Source: Cytophagales bacterium (lineage in GTDB: Bacteria > Bacteroidota > Bacteroidia > Cytophagales > Microscillaceae). Taken from it: a stretch of 64,000 nucleotides of DNA. The stretch spans positions 1 through 64,000 of the forward strand of contig JAAFJG010000004.1 in the NCBI GenBank assembly GCA_013298075.1, given 5' to 3'. The stretch's first letter is position 1. Each line of letters begins with the position of its first letter. A program made the translations under genes and the position numbers. Under the pieces are notes generated by a model that did not search any database, was not told where the DNA came from, and worked only from the letters and a program-made list of their open reading frames with translations. Below are positions 16,767 through 25,398 of this stretch, one piece after another.

Positions 16767-17597
16767 TTATCCAATAGCGATTCTAAAAAATCCTGTTGAA
16801 GTTAATCCTTTTTGTGTATTTTCTAATAATTGACGAATTGTAACGCCATTATCTTTTACAAATTTTTGATTTAACAAAGTAAAATCTTCATAAAATTTAT
16901 TCAATTTACCCATCGCAATTTTTTCTAACATTGCTTCAGGTTTTCCTTCTTGTCTTGCTTGTTCTTTGCCGATTTCGATTTCTCTTTCTAAAGTACCCGC
17001 GTCAACTCCGTCTTTATCCAAAGCAACAGGTTTCATAGCTGCAATTTGCATTGCTACGTCTTTTCCTACTTCAGTAATATCTTTGCTTGCTGCTCCCGCA
17101 AAACCTACCAAAACACCAACTTTATTGTTAGAGTGTAAATAAGAAACTACTTTTTCAGCTTTTAAAACTTCATAGTTTGTAACTTCAATTTTTTCTCCAA
17201 TTTTACCAACATATTCAGTGATATAATCAGCCACAGTCAAATTTTTGATGTTTAAAGCGTGTAAAGCATCTTTACTATCAGGTTTTTCAGCCACTGCTAA
17301 AGCCAATAATTCTCTACCTAAATTTAAAAAATCTTCGTTTTTACCTACGAAATCAGTTTCACAACCCAACGCTAAAATAACACCTTCAGTATTATCGTCG
17401 TTCAAATAAATATGTACTGCACCTTCGGTTGTAGTACGGTCAGCACGATTGGCTGATACTTTTTGTCCTTTTTTACGTAAGATAGTTATCGCTTCCTCGA
17501 AATCACCATTTGCTTCAGTTAAAGCTTTTTTGCAGTCCATCATACCTGCGCCTGTCATTGTGCGTAATTTATTTACGTCTTGAGCTGAAATAGACAT
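16767..17597 (-). CDS. tsf: Translation elongation factor Ts
   Basis: This 276-residue EF-Ts recycles EF-Tu by releasing GDP. The N-terminal UBA-like domain reads 'VNKLRTMTGAGMMDCKKALT', and the core carries the conserved 'ETDFVGKNEDF'. 'EVGKDVAMQIAAMKPVALDK', 'EREIEIGKEQARQEGKPEAM' and 'KFYEDFTLLNQKFVKDN' follow. In most bacteria rpsB lies directly upstream of tsf; here the upstream neighbour is a response regulator, so the usual rpsB-tsf pair is split or rpsB is elsewhere. A terminator follows at 16564-16602. Confidence 0.97.
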   Translation of the reverse strand: MSISAQDVNKLRTMTGAGMMDCKKALTEANGDFEEAITILRKKGQKVSANRADRTTTEGAVHIYLNDDNTEGVILALGCETDFVGKNEDFLNLGRELLALAVAEKPDSKDALHALNIKNLTVADYITEYVGKIGEKIEVTNYEVLKAEKVVSYLHSNNKVGVLVGFAGAASKDITEVGKDVAMQIAAMKPVALDKDGVDAGTLEREIEIGKEQARQEGKPEAMLEKIAMGKLNKFYEDFTLLNQKFVKDNGVTIRQLLENTQKGLTSTGFFRIAIG

Positions 17598-17703
17598 TTT
17601 TTTTTGATATTTAATTTAATTCAAAAGAATATTTGTTTCTAAAAAAACGGTGCAAAAGTACCAATTTTTTTTCTAAAAAACAAATAATTTGCCTAAAAAA
17701 TAT

Positions 17704-18399
17704 CTAAAATTTATCTGTGAGCATAAAACCAACGCCATGTATATTTTCTATTCTGATAGTTTCATCGTCTTTGAGATATTTTCTTAATTTAGTAATAAAT
17801 ACATCAAAACTTCTTCCGTGAAAATAATCATTTTCGCCCCAAATAGCCACCAAAGCTTCTTCTCGCCTCAAAACATTATCTCTTTTTAAGACTAATTGTC
17901 TCAAAATATCACTTTCTCGCGAAGTCAATCGAGTAATATTATCATCAAGAATAAGTTCGTGTCTATCATAATTAAATTGATATTTTCCTATCACGAAAAA
18001 ATTGGGTGGCGTATCTGACGAGTGTACTCTTTTTAAAATGGCTTTAATTCTCAATACCAATTCTTCTTCGTTGAATGGTTTGGTAAGATAATCATCTGCT
18101 CCTACGCCAAATCCTTCTATTTTATCTTCTTTCAAAGCCTTCGCAGTCAAAAATAAAATAGGAGTTTTTTGGTCTTTTTCTCGGATACTTTTTGCTAATG
18201 AGAAACCATCTTTTTTAGGCATCATCACATCAAATATACATACATCAACTTTTTTTTGTTTAAAAAATGCTTTTTCTGCTTCCTCTCCATCTCTACAAAG
18301 CATTACTTCAAAATTTTCCATTTCTAAATATTCTTTTAGAAGGAAACCTAAATTATTATCGTCTTCAGCCAGAAGAATAAATCCTTGTTTTGTTTTCAT
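17704..18399 (-). CDS. OmpR/PhoB-type response regulator
   Basis: This 231-residue regulator has a receiver domain with acidic pocket Glu12/Asp13, phosphoacceptor Asp57 ('FDVMMPKKDG') and Lys107 ('YLTKPF'). A winged-helix DNA-binding domain follows ('LTSRESDILRQLVLKRDNVL', 'RSFDVFITKLRKYLKDD', 'IENIHGVGFML'). Its cognate kinase is almost surely the gene at 19375-20640, but a restriction gene and a methyltransferase stump now lie between them. It can probably still be read from the kinase promoter if transcription runs through the insert. Confidence 0.93.
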   Translation of the reverse strand: MKTKQGFILLAEDDNNLGFLLKEYLEMENFEVMLCRDGEEAEKAFFKQKKVDVCIFDVMMPKKDGFSLAKSIREKDQKTPILFLTAKALKEDKIEGFGVGADDYLTKPFNEEELVLRIKAILKRVHSSDTPPNFFVIGKYQFNYDRHELILDDNITRLTSRESDILRQLVLKRDNVLRREEALVAIWGENDYFHGRSFDVFITKLRKYLKDDETIRIENIHGVGFMLTDKF

Positions 18400-18433
18400 A
18401 TTTTTATTCGTAATTACATTTTTTTGTAATAAT

Positions 18434-18544
18434 TTATGTATATTTTTTATAAGGCGGACTTGTAAAAACCATATCTACACAATTAGAAGGCATTTTTGAC
18501 ATAGTTTCTAAGCAATTTTCATTATAAATTGTATTTAATTTCAT
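18434..18544 (-). pseudogene. Truncated DNA methyltransferase, first 36 codons only
   Basis: The ATG at 18544 lies 2 bp after the restriction gene's stop. It encodes a typical N-terminus of a beta-class amino-methyltransferase: 'NTIYNENCLETMSKMPSNCV', then 'DMVFTSPPYKKYT' with catalytic motif IV (SPPY). It stops at TAA (18434-18436), directly after SPPY. A complete enzyme has about 250-300 residues, so target-recognition and AdoMet-binding parts are gone. I found no further methyltransferase sequence before the response regulator. A full-length copy would have been the natural partner of the adjacent restriction enzyme. Confidence 0.8.
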
Positions 18545-18546
18545 AG

Positions 18547-19368
18547 TTATTGTAAGTTGAATAAATCACACGGACTAAATTTGAATTGTAATTTTGTAGG
18601 GTCAGGCGTTCCACCTTTTCGTTGTAAAAAAAAATTTCCTATAGATATACTTCCTTTTGGTGAAATTTTAACTTCACCACTTCCATAAAAATTCATTGCT
18701 GTATTAATATCTTTTAAAATCCAAGTAGTTGTATCATCTATATTTTTTCTTGTTACCAAAATCCAATCTGCTGCTAATCCTCCACGCCCTCGTAACACAT
18801 CATTTGCTATAATAATTCTATTTTTATCAAAAAAATCCATAATTTTTTCCTGAATATTTATTGGCATTTCGTTAATAAACATTCTTTTATCTTCTCTCAA
18901 AGAAATATCTCCAATCAAATTTTTATAATTTTTAGGTAAAAGTTCACCTGAAAAAAGTTTTAACCATAATGAAATTTCATCATCAAAATTCCACATTTCT
19001 TGGTAATTATCAATTTGATTAAAATCAGCCTTAGCATTAGCATTATATTTTTTGAGAGAAATATTTTCAATTTTAAAAATATTTCCTATTAAAATAACTA
19101 ACTGAATTTGAATATCTGCTTTTTTAAAACGAACAAATTTTTCATATTCTTCTTCACTCACATTATATTTTGTGGCATTTGCTTTTTTTATTCTTGTAGG
19201 AATTACAACAGCATTTACTTTGTCGAGTTTATTTAGGTCATAACCCATTATTTCTAACCAAGTTTGTGCCTCTGTATCTTGTTTCCAATTTTCAAACTTT
19301 TGAACAATATCACGTTCATTTTGAAAACCACCTTTTGCAGTTTGTGAGCCTAATAATTTTTTGTCCAT
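18547..19368 (-). CDS. HinP1I-like type II restriction endonuclease
   Basis: This 273-residue protein matches my memory of R.HinP1I (cuts GCGC) from end to end: 'GSQTAKGGFQNERDIVQKFE', 'QTWLEIMGYDLNKLD', 'KADIQIQ', 'NYQEMWNFDD', 'LRGRGGLAADWILVTRK', 'WILKDINTAMNFYGSGEV', 'ISPKGSISIG' and 'LQRKGG'. HinP1I uses the unusual motif SD-X18-QXK; here Asp85 is followed after 18 residues by Ser104-Leu-Lys106, so the core is kept with Ser for Gln. It begins 6 bp after the kinase stop and overlaps no partner. Its methyltransferase is truncated, so either the enzyme is inactive, or protection comes from elsewhere. The target site is inferred only. Confidence 0.85.
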   Translation of the reverse strand: MDKKLLGSQTAKGGFQNERDIVQKFENWKQDTEAQTWLEIMGYDLNKLDKVNAVVIPTRIKKANATKYNVSEEEYEKFVRFKKADIQIQLVILIGNIFKIENISLKKYNANAKADFNQIDNYQEMWNFDDEISLWLKLFSGELLPKNYKNLIGDISLREDKRMFINEMPINIQEKIMDFFDKNRIIIANDVLRGRGGLAADWILVTRKNIDDTTTWILKDINTAMNFYGSGEVKISPKGSISIGNFFLQRKGGTPDPTKLQFKFSPCDLFNLQ

Positions 19369-19374
19369 ATACTT

Positions 19375-20640
19375 TTATTGAAACGGCAAAAAAACCTCAA
19401 ATTTACTTCCTTTACCCAATTCAGAATATAATTGAATATGTCCTTTATGTGCATCAACCATTAATTTCACGTATGCCAAACCCAATCCAAAACCTTTCAC
19501 ATCATGCACATTGCCTGTGCTTACGCGATAAAATTTTTCAAAAATATGTTTTTGTTTATCTTTACTCATACCAATTCCTTTGTCCTCGATAGCAATCACA
19601 ATTCCATCTTCTTTGTTGTGAGTAGAGATAATAATTTCAGGATGTTCGGGCGAATATTTATTGGCGTTATCTAATAAATTCGAAACTACGTTAGTCAAAT
19701 GCGTAACATCTGCCATTAAATTGACTTGTAAAGCATTCAAATAACATTTTATTTTTCCGCCTTTGGTTTTGACTTGCAAATCTAACGTATCGATTGCCCC
19801 TTGAATAACAGAATGAATATCTGCTTGAATTTTATTTAATCTAAAATCTCCTTTTTCTAATTTTGCCAAATGCAATACTTGTTCGACTTGCGCCTGTAAT
19901 TTTTTATTTTCTTCGTGAATAATTTCAGAAAAATGAATAATTTTTTCAGGTTTTCCTAAAATCAAAGGTTTTTTTAGCATATTACTTGCCAAAGAAATCG
20001 TAGAAATAGGCGTTTTGAGTTCGTGTGTCATATTATTGATAAAATCTGTGGTCATATCTGATAATTTTTTTTGTTTGAAAATAGTTTGCAAAGTCAATCC
20101 AAAACAAATAATCACTAACAAAACCAAACCCGCAGACGAGAACATCATCCCATTCATTTTGGCATATACATATTCATTTGAATTTAAAAAAGAGATTCTC
20201 ATTTCTACTTTTTCAGGCTTAAAAACTCTATCTAAACACCAAGCGTGTTCTTTATTGCCATATTTTTTATCGACACAACTTTTAGTATAAGCCGTATGTT
20301 TTTTATCTATCAATTCAAAACTATATTTTAAATCTGCTAATTGATGAAATCTAAATTCATTTTGTAAGACCGAATCAATTTTTTTTTTGTCTGATTTAGT
20401 TAAATTTACGATGAGTTTTTTTCCATTATTTTGTACGATTACATCACAAATATTTTTTACGGTATTGCTATCATATTTTAATTTATATACCACATCATAA
20501 GATGCCAATCGGATTCGATGATTGAGTTGGGAAGCACGTAATTCGATGGCGTTATTTACCCAAATAATCTGCACAACTACTAAACCTATCAAGGCAAAAG
20601 CACACGTGGCAATTATCCAAAAAATTCGTTGTTTGTTCAT
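19375..20640 (-). CDS. Two-component sensor histidine kinase
   Basis: This 421-residue membrane kinase has two transmembrane helices (about residues 6-28 and 165-185) around a periplasmic domain with four Cys. HisKA follows with the phospho-His in 'FINNMTHELKTPIS', then the ATPase domain with N box 'VVSNLLDNANKYSP', G1 'IEDKGIGMSKDKQKHIFEKF' and G2 'GFGLGLAYVK'. The short sensor and lack of HAMP are common in Bacteroidota. The cognate regulator is the gene at 17704, now separated by about 1 kb of restriction genes. The signal sensed is unknown. Confidence 0.93.
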   Translation of the reverse strand: MNKQRIFWIIATCAFALIGLVVVQIIWVNNAIELRASQLNHRIRLASYDVVYKLKYDSNTVKNICDVIVQNNGKKLIVNLTKSDKKKIDSVLQNEFRFHQLADLKYSFELIDKKHTAYTKSCVDKKYGNKEHAWCLDRVFKPEKVEMRISFLNSNEYVYAKMNGMMFSSAGLVLLVIICFGLTLQTIFKQKKLSDMTTDFINNMTHELKTPISTISLASNMLKKPLILGKPEKIIHFSEIIHEENKKLQAQVEQVLHLAKLEKGDFRLNKIQADIHSVIQGAIDTLDLQVKTKGGKIKCYLNALQVNLMADVTHLTNVVSNLLDNANKYSPEHPEIIISTHNKEDGIVIAIEDKGIGMSKDKQKHIFEKFYRVSTGNVHDVKGFGLGLAYVKLMVDAHKGHIQLYSELGKGSKFEVFLPFQ

Positions 20641-20892
20641 AAAAATAATGATATTTTTTTATTTCTTATTAAAAATATTTTACATCTTAACAAAAATACG
20701 TTTTTTTTAACAAATAAGTTTTACTTAACTATTATTTAACTAAAAAATCACAATTTATGCCACGATTTGCAAGATTTTCGTGATTTTTAAGATTGATAAT
20801 ACACACAAGTTTTTTTATATTTATCTATAAAATTTGCGTGCTACTTTTATATTTTTCTAAAAATAAAATAGTATATTATTTCTTCTGTCTAA

Positions 20893-21717
20893 TTATTTAG
20901 TTTGATAAATAGGTATCAATTTAACAGATACTTTTTTGAGAAGAATATCGATGGAAGGCATTTCTGAATTTTGTTCAGCCCAAAAATTCCCAATTATTAA
21001 ATATTTTTCATCGCCCAAAGCGGTATATTCAAAACTAATTTCTTCATATTTTTTATCTTTGATGCCTAAAAAATCTTTCCATTCTTTGTTTTTGAATTGC
21101 AAACCATTGTCATTGCTCATTTTTTCGACTACTTTTTTTCTTTTTTCGTATTTGGCATAATTGGGGTCAGGTTTAAAATCAAAATCTTTGTGAGAAATAA
21201 ATACTTTCGTTTCTTCTTCGGGAGAATTTTCTGTGAAACAAAAACCTATCGATGGCAAATATTCTTTGGGTAATTGATTGATATTTGGATTGATTTTGAA
21301 TTGAAAAATTATTTGATACCGTTTATTTTTTTCTAATTTTTGATTTAAAAAAGTAGTCAAAAAATCTGGTTTAGAAATATTTAAAAGGACATTAAATCCG
21401 ATTAACTGAATTTTTTTAGGCGTATTTGATGCTCTTTTTTCATTCAAATTTTCCCATAATTTCCAACCATTTACTTGTCTAAAATCTATCAAAGACATAT
21501 TTTTTAGTCTATCTTTCATACTTTCTAATTTTTTGGCAGATGCTTGAATTATATTTTGCAAGCCCATTTTTGCGACTAATTCCTCATATTTTTGTTCATT
21601 TCCTGTTACTTGAAATGCTGGATTGGGGATTAATTCGGGCATATTGCTTATATCTTGTGCCGTTATTTTTAACACAAAAATAAAAAATATACACAATATA
21701 GACAATATTTTTTTCAT
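20893..21717 (-). CDS. Secreted protein of unknown function
   Basis: This 274-residue protein has a clear signal peptide (residues 1-20, 'ILCIFFIFVLKITAQ'). The mature start 'MPELIPNPAFQ' resembles the 'xLIPNGxFE' opening of many Bacteroidota surface or OmpA-type proteins, where a galactose-binding-like beta domain follows. Here 'LNKRYQIIFQFKIN' versions ('KNKRYQIIFQFKIN'), 'SIGFCFTENSPEEE' and 'KYLIIGNFWAEQNSE' fit such a beta sandwich. No OmpA peptidoglycan-binding domain or T9SS signal is present. It stands alone between the kinase and a repeat-rich gap. Confidence 0.6.
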   Translation of the reverse strand: MKKILSILCIFFIFVLKITAQDISNMPELIPNPAFQVTGNEQKYEELVAKMGLQNIIQASAKKLESMKDRLKNMSLIDFRQVNGWKLWENLNEKRASNTPKKIQLIGFNVLLNISKPDFLTTFLNQKLEKNKRYQIIFQFKINPNINQLPKEYLPSIGFCFTENSPEEETKVFISHKDFDFKPDPNYAKYEKRKKVVEKMSNDNGLQFKNKEWKDFLGIKDKKYEEISFEYTALGDEKYLIIGNFWAEQNSEMPSIDILLKKVSVKLIPIYQTK

Positions 21718-21904
21718 AGTTTTAGCAATTTATTTTTAGATAACGAAAAAATATAAAAATAAGTATGTATCAAAATAAAATCGCAATCAATTTTAAAAAC
21801 TTACATTTTGTATCTATGGTTTTGGGGTAACAAACTGCAATAAAATATGTAAATAATTTTATATAAAATTACATAATTTATTTGTTTTTTAATAATAAAT
21901 GTGG

Positions 21905-22050
21905 TTCTTAGGAAATTTGTGCGGAAATGAAAAAAATTTGAAATGTATTTTTTGAATTGCCTCCAGATTTATCTGGAGGATAATATAAAATTCAATTCTT
22001 GGCTTTAGCCGAAATTTTTATGTTTGTGAGATGGATATTTTTCTATATTT
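21905..22050. repeat. Composite dispersed palindromic repeat, copy 1
   Basis: It contains 'TTCTTAGGAAATTTGTGCGG', the palindrome CCTCCAGATTTATCTGGAGG (21960-21979), and a second small palindrome TTGGCTTTAGCC (21999-22010), then GATATTTTTCTATATTTTT. The same order recurs at 37364, 37481-37533 (inverted), 41720-41860 (inverted) and 59711-59860. Confidence 0.85.
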
Positions 22051-22057
22051 TTTGATG

Positions 22058-22167
22058 CTGTCCCTAATTCGTTGCAATTTTTTTATTTTGGAACATTTGC
22101 TACAGTACAGACCTTGCATGCAACGTCTGTACAACGATATACTTTTTTTGCAACGAATTTGGGACAG
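22058..22167. repeat. Nested palindromic element
   Basis: The outer arms CTGTCCCTAATTCGTTGCAA (22058-22077) and TTGCAACGAATTTGGGACAG (22148-22167) are inverted repeats with one mismatch. Between them lies an independent inner palindrome (22105-22132) with arms GTACAGAC/GTCTGTAC and a TTGCATGCAA core. No coding sequence is inside. Confidence 0.85.
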
Positions 22168-22357
22168 TACCATTTTTTTTATTATTATTGATAATGCTTA
22201 TAAAAACATATCGACTTAAAATTGATTTTGTTTTTATAAGCATTTTTTTTGAAAAAAAAGATAAAAAATAGTTAAAATAAAACTAAAATCATATAAAAAA
22301 CGTTATAAGAATAGATTAGAAAATTTATTAAAATTCATTTAAAAATATTTTAAAAAT

Positions 22358-22786
22358 ATGAAAAAAATATCGTTATTTATCCTCGTTTTAGTAATGTGTG
22401 TAACGAGTGCAATGGCACAAGGAACTTCTACTATCAACGTCAGAACTTCTGCTATTTGTGGAATGTGTAAATCAACTATCGAAAAAGCATTAAACAAACA
22501 AGCTGGAGTTACTGCAACCAATGTAGATGTAGAAACAAAGGAAGTTACAGTAAGTTTTGATAGCAAAAAAACAAACGTAGATAAAATTCGCAAAGCAATT
22601 TCAAAATCAGGATATGATGCTGATGGCGTAAAACGCAATCAAAAATCTTTCGCTAAATTACCTGCTTGTTGCAAAGGAGATGTGAAAATGGGTGGCAGTG
22701 ATGGCGTAAAAGGTACAAAAGAAGGCACAAAGAAAAAAGGTTGTTGTGCAGGTGAATCTAAAAAAAGTGGTTGTAATGAATTATAA
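22358..22786 (+). CDS. Exported heavy-metal-associated (HMA) domain protein
   Basis: This 142-residue protein has a signal peptide (residues 1-20), then an HMA fold with the metal-binding 'CGMC' (Cys34/Cys37) in place of the common MxCxxC, plus 'VTVSFDSKKTNVDKIRKAIS' and 'GYDADG'. The tail is Cys-rich ('LPACCKG', 'KKGCCAGESKKSGC'), which may bind further metal ions. Periplasmic copper or mercury handling is the usual role of such proteins. No P-type ATPase or efflux genes adjoin it. A strong terminator follows. Confidence 0.85.
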   Translation: MKKISLFILVLVMCVTSAMAQGTSTINVRTSAICGMCKSTIEKALNKQAGVTATNVDVETKEVTVSFDSKKTNVDKIRKAISKSGYDADGVKRNQKSFAKLPACCKGDVKMGGSDGVKGTKEGTKKKGCCAGESKKSGCNEL

Positions 22787-22827
22787 AATCATTGTAACAC
22801 TTTGATTATTTTCTCGGACTTATTTTT

Positions 22828-22877
22828 AAAAATCCATAACATATATTTTTAAAATGATATGTTATGGATTTTTTGTG
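22828..22877. terminator. Bidirectional intrinsic terminator
   Basis: A 17-bp stem, AAAAATCCATAACATAT with ATATGTTATGGATTTTT, with a 12-base loop, sits between the convergent HMA and tgt genes. Confidence 0.9.
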
Positions 22878-22893
22878 ATATTATTTTTTATAT

Positions 22894-24024
22894 TTATAAT
22901 CTTCTCGAAACAACTTCTACCATTTTATCTTTCCAAGTTTTAAAAGTTCCTGCCATAATTTGCTCACGTGCTTGCCCAACTAACCACAAATAAAAACTCA
23001 AATTATGCACGCTTGCAATCATCGCTCCTAACATTTCTTTGTTATGAATCAAATGACGCAAATAAGATTTACTATAAAAATTGCTTACTTGATTCTCCAA
23101 ATTTTTATCAATCACAGAAAAATCTGTTTCCCATTTTTTATTTTTTATGTTGATAATTCCCTCAGAAGTGAACAAAACTCCATGCCTTGCGTTGCGTGTA
23201 GGCATCACGCAATCGAACATATCTACGCCCAGAGCAATATTTTCTAAAATATTCGCAGGAGTTCCCACGCCCATCAAATATCGAGGTTTATTTTCGGGCA
23301 AAAATGGACAAACAAAATCGACCATTTCATACATTACTTCGGTTGGCTCACCAACTGCCAAACCACCAATCGCACAACCTTCTCTATCTAAATTGGCTAC
23401 AAATTCAGCAGATTGTTGGCGTAAATCTTTATAAATTGCTCCTTGCACAATCGGAAATAATGCTTGCTCATATCCATACAAAGGCGTTGTCGAATCAAAT
23501 CTATTCACACATCTCATCAACCAACGATGCGTCATTTCCATCGATTTTTTGGCGTATTGATAATCAGACATCGCAGGCGGACATTCATCAAAAGCCATAA
23601 TAATATCTGCTCCAATCAATCTTTGCGTATCCATTACATTTTCAGGAGTAAAAAAATGAGCAGAACCATCTAAATGTGATTTGAATTTCACACCTTCCTC
23701 CGTTATTTTTCGCATTGCTCCCAAAGAATATACTTGAAAACCGCCACTATCTGTCAAAATCGGCTTTTCCCAACCATTAAATTTATGCAAACCGCCCGCT
23801 TTTTGTAATATATCTGTAGTTGGTCTGAGGTATAAATGATAAGTATTTCCTAAAATAATTTGGGCTTTGATTTGATTGACTAACTCATGTGTATGCACCG
23901 CTTTGACCGTTCCTAATGTTCCCACAGGCATAAAAATCGGTGTTTTTATCTCTCCGTGTGCCGTTTGGATAGTGCCTGTGCGTGCTTTCGAATGGGGGTC
24001 AGTGGTTTCAAGTTTGAATTGCAT
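22894..24024 (-). CDS. tgt: tRNA-guanine transglycosylase
   Basis: This 376-residue bacterial Tgt exchanges guanine 34 for the queuosine precursor preQ1 in tRNAs with GUN anticodons. Seen: 'TPIFMPVGTLGTVKAVH', 'ILGNTYHLYLRP', 'LTDSGGFQVYSLG' with the catalytic Asp, 'MAFDECPPAMSDYQYAKKSM', 'GCAIGGLAVGEP' and 'FDCVMPTRNARHG' with the nucleophile Asp. The usual C-terminal zinc motif (CxCxxC..H) is not evident: the C-terminal part holds no Cys cluster, only 'LRHLIHNKEMLGAMIASVHN'. Zinc sites are partly lost in several Bacteroidota Tgts. It is transcribed with murB upstream. Confidence 0.95.
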   Translation of the reverse strand: MQFKLETTDPHSKARTGTIQTAHGEIKTPIFMPVGTLGTVKAVHTHELVNQIKAQIILGNTYHLYLRPTTDILQKAGGLHKFNGWEKPILTDSGGFQVYSLGAMRKITEEGVKFKSHLDGSAHFFTPENVMDTQRLIGADIIMAFDECPPAMSDYQYAKKSMEMTHRWLMRCVNRFDSTTPLYGYEQALFPIVQGAIYKDLRQQSAEFVANLDREGCAIGGLAVGEPTEVMYEMVDFVCPFLPENKPRYLMGVGTPANILENIALGVDMFDCVMPTRNARHGVLFTSEGIINIKNKKWETDFSVIDKNLENQVSNFYSKSYLRHLIHNKEMLGAMIASVHNLSFYLWLVGQAREQIMAGTFKTWKDKMVEVVSRRL

Positions 24025-24090
24025 TTTTTATTTTTTTTGATGTATTCTCTCCCAAATTGAGAAAATTTTTAATTTTTTTATTGAATATTT

Positions 24091-25089
24091 TTACAAAATA
24101 TTGACTTCTTTTTCGAGAGCAATATCAAACATTTCTTTGATACTTTGTTGTATTTGGTTGGCTAATGTTTCTATTTCTTTGCCTTCGCCATTGCCATAAT
24201 TGACCAAAACTAACGCTTGTTTTTTGTGTACGCCTATATTTTCAATTTTTTTACCTTTCCAACCTGCTTTTTCAATCAACCAACCTGCTGGAACTTTTAT
24301 TTTGTCAGGATTAGAAGTAGCATAAGATGGAAGTTCGGGGAAATTTTGTTTTAAGTATTGAAAATGAGATAATTGAATTTCAGGATTTTTAAAAAAACTT
24401 CCTGCGTTTCCTATTTCTTTTGGATTAGGTAATTTACTTCTACGAATATCACAAATTGCTCGAAAAACATCTTTGGGAGTAGGATTTTCGATATTTTCTG
24501 CGGATAATATTTTTCGAATATCACCATACTCTATTTTTAAATTTGGAATTTTTGAAAACTTAAATATCACGTAAGAAATTACACTTTTTTTAGGATTTTC
24601 TTGTTTAAAAATACTATCTCTATAACCAAATCGACACATTTCATTGCTATATTTTTCCTCTCCACACGTCAAAACTTCTGCCACAAATTCTCTTACTTCT
24701 ATGCCATAAGCCCCAATATTTTGAATGATAGACGCTCCTACTGTCCCCGGAATTAAAGCCAAATTTTCGATGCCACAATAATTATTTTCTACACAATATT
24801 CTACAAAATCTGCCCAATTTTCGCCTCCACCGACTTTTATGATTGCTTTTGTATCATTTTCTTCGATAATTTCTATACCTTTGATTTCATTATGCAACAC
24901 TAATCCATCAAAATCTTTGGTAAATAAAATATTACTACCTCCACCCAAAATTAATGTATTGATATTTGGATATTGTGCTGAAATTTCGTAAAATTCAGCA
25001 ATACTTTTAAAAGTTGCAAAGTATTTTGCTTTTACCTCGATGCCAAATGTATTATAAGATTTTAAAGAAAAATTTTGTTGGATTTTCAT
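24091..25089 (-). CDS. murB: UDP-N-acetylmuramate dehydrogenase
   Basis: This 332-residue type I MurB reduces UDP-GlcNAc-enolpyruvate to UDP-MurNAc, the second committed step of peptidoglycan synthesis. The FAD domain shows 'LILGGGSNILFTKDFDG' and 'VGGGENWADFVEYCVEN', then 'GLIPG'-like 'LALIPGTVGASIIQNIGAYG', 'FGYRDSIFK' and 'IGNAGSFFKNP' with the catalytic Ser. 'VPAGWLIEKAGWKGKKI' and 'HKKQALVLVNYGN' close it. The gene lies 20 bp below the small acidic gene at 25110, all in one direction. Confidence 0.95.
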   Translation of the reverse strand: MKIQQNFSLKSYNTFGIEVKAKYFATFKSIAEFYEISAQYPNINTLILGGGSNILFTKDFDGLVLHNEIKGIEIIEENDTKAIIKVGGGENWADFVEYCVENNYCGIENLALIPGTVGASIIQNIGAYGIEVREFVAEVLTCGEEKYSNEMCRFGYRDSIFKQENPKKSVISYVIFKFSKIPNLKIEYGDIRKILSAENIENPTPKDVFRAICDIRRSKLPNPKEIGNAGSFFKNPEIQLSHFQYLKQNFPELPSYATSNPDKIKVPAGWLIEKAGWKGKKIENIGVHKKQALVLVNYGNGEGKEIETLANQIQQSIKEMFDIALEKEVNIL

Positions 25090-25109
25090 AGTTTTTTTGT
25101 GAGTTTTTG

Positions 25110-25394
25110 TTAATTGTCATCATCATCATTTTCTTCTTCTTGTTCTTTTTCAATCGTAATATACCACCAACCATCAGTGTCTTTATCTTCTTCGTCACTT
25201 TGTTGAGATATGTCTCCTTGAAATATATTATTTTTAATACATTGGGCAAGGTGATGAAAAGAATAATATTCTACTTCTTCTGGAAGTATATCTCTAAAAC
25301 TCAAATTCCATCTTAGAGGAATATTCCCTGAAATATGGCTTTCTTTTACTCGCTCTGCAATAATATTTAAAGTATTATCATCATAAAATTTCAT
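25110..25394 (-). CDS. Small acidic protein of unknown function next to RM genes
   Basis: This 94-residue protein has no recognised domain. It has an amphipathic N-terminus ('MKFYDDNTLNIIAERVKE'), a middle with 'FRDILPEEVEYYSFHHLAQ' and a very acidic end ('EKEQEEENDDDDN'). It starts 4 bp after the specificity-subunit stop, so it is in the restriction-modification operon. The charge makes a DNA-mimic or regulatory protein thinkable, but this is a guess. It could also simply be a co-transcribed accessory gene. Confidence 0.5.
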   Translation of the reverse strand: MKFYDDNTLNIIAERVKESHISGNIPLRWNLSFRDILPEEVEYYSFHHLAQCIKNNIFQGDISQQSDEEDKDTDGWWYITIEKEQEEENDDDDN

Positions 25395-25398
25395 AATT

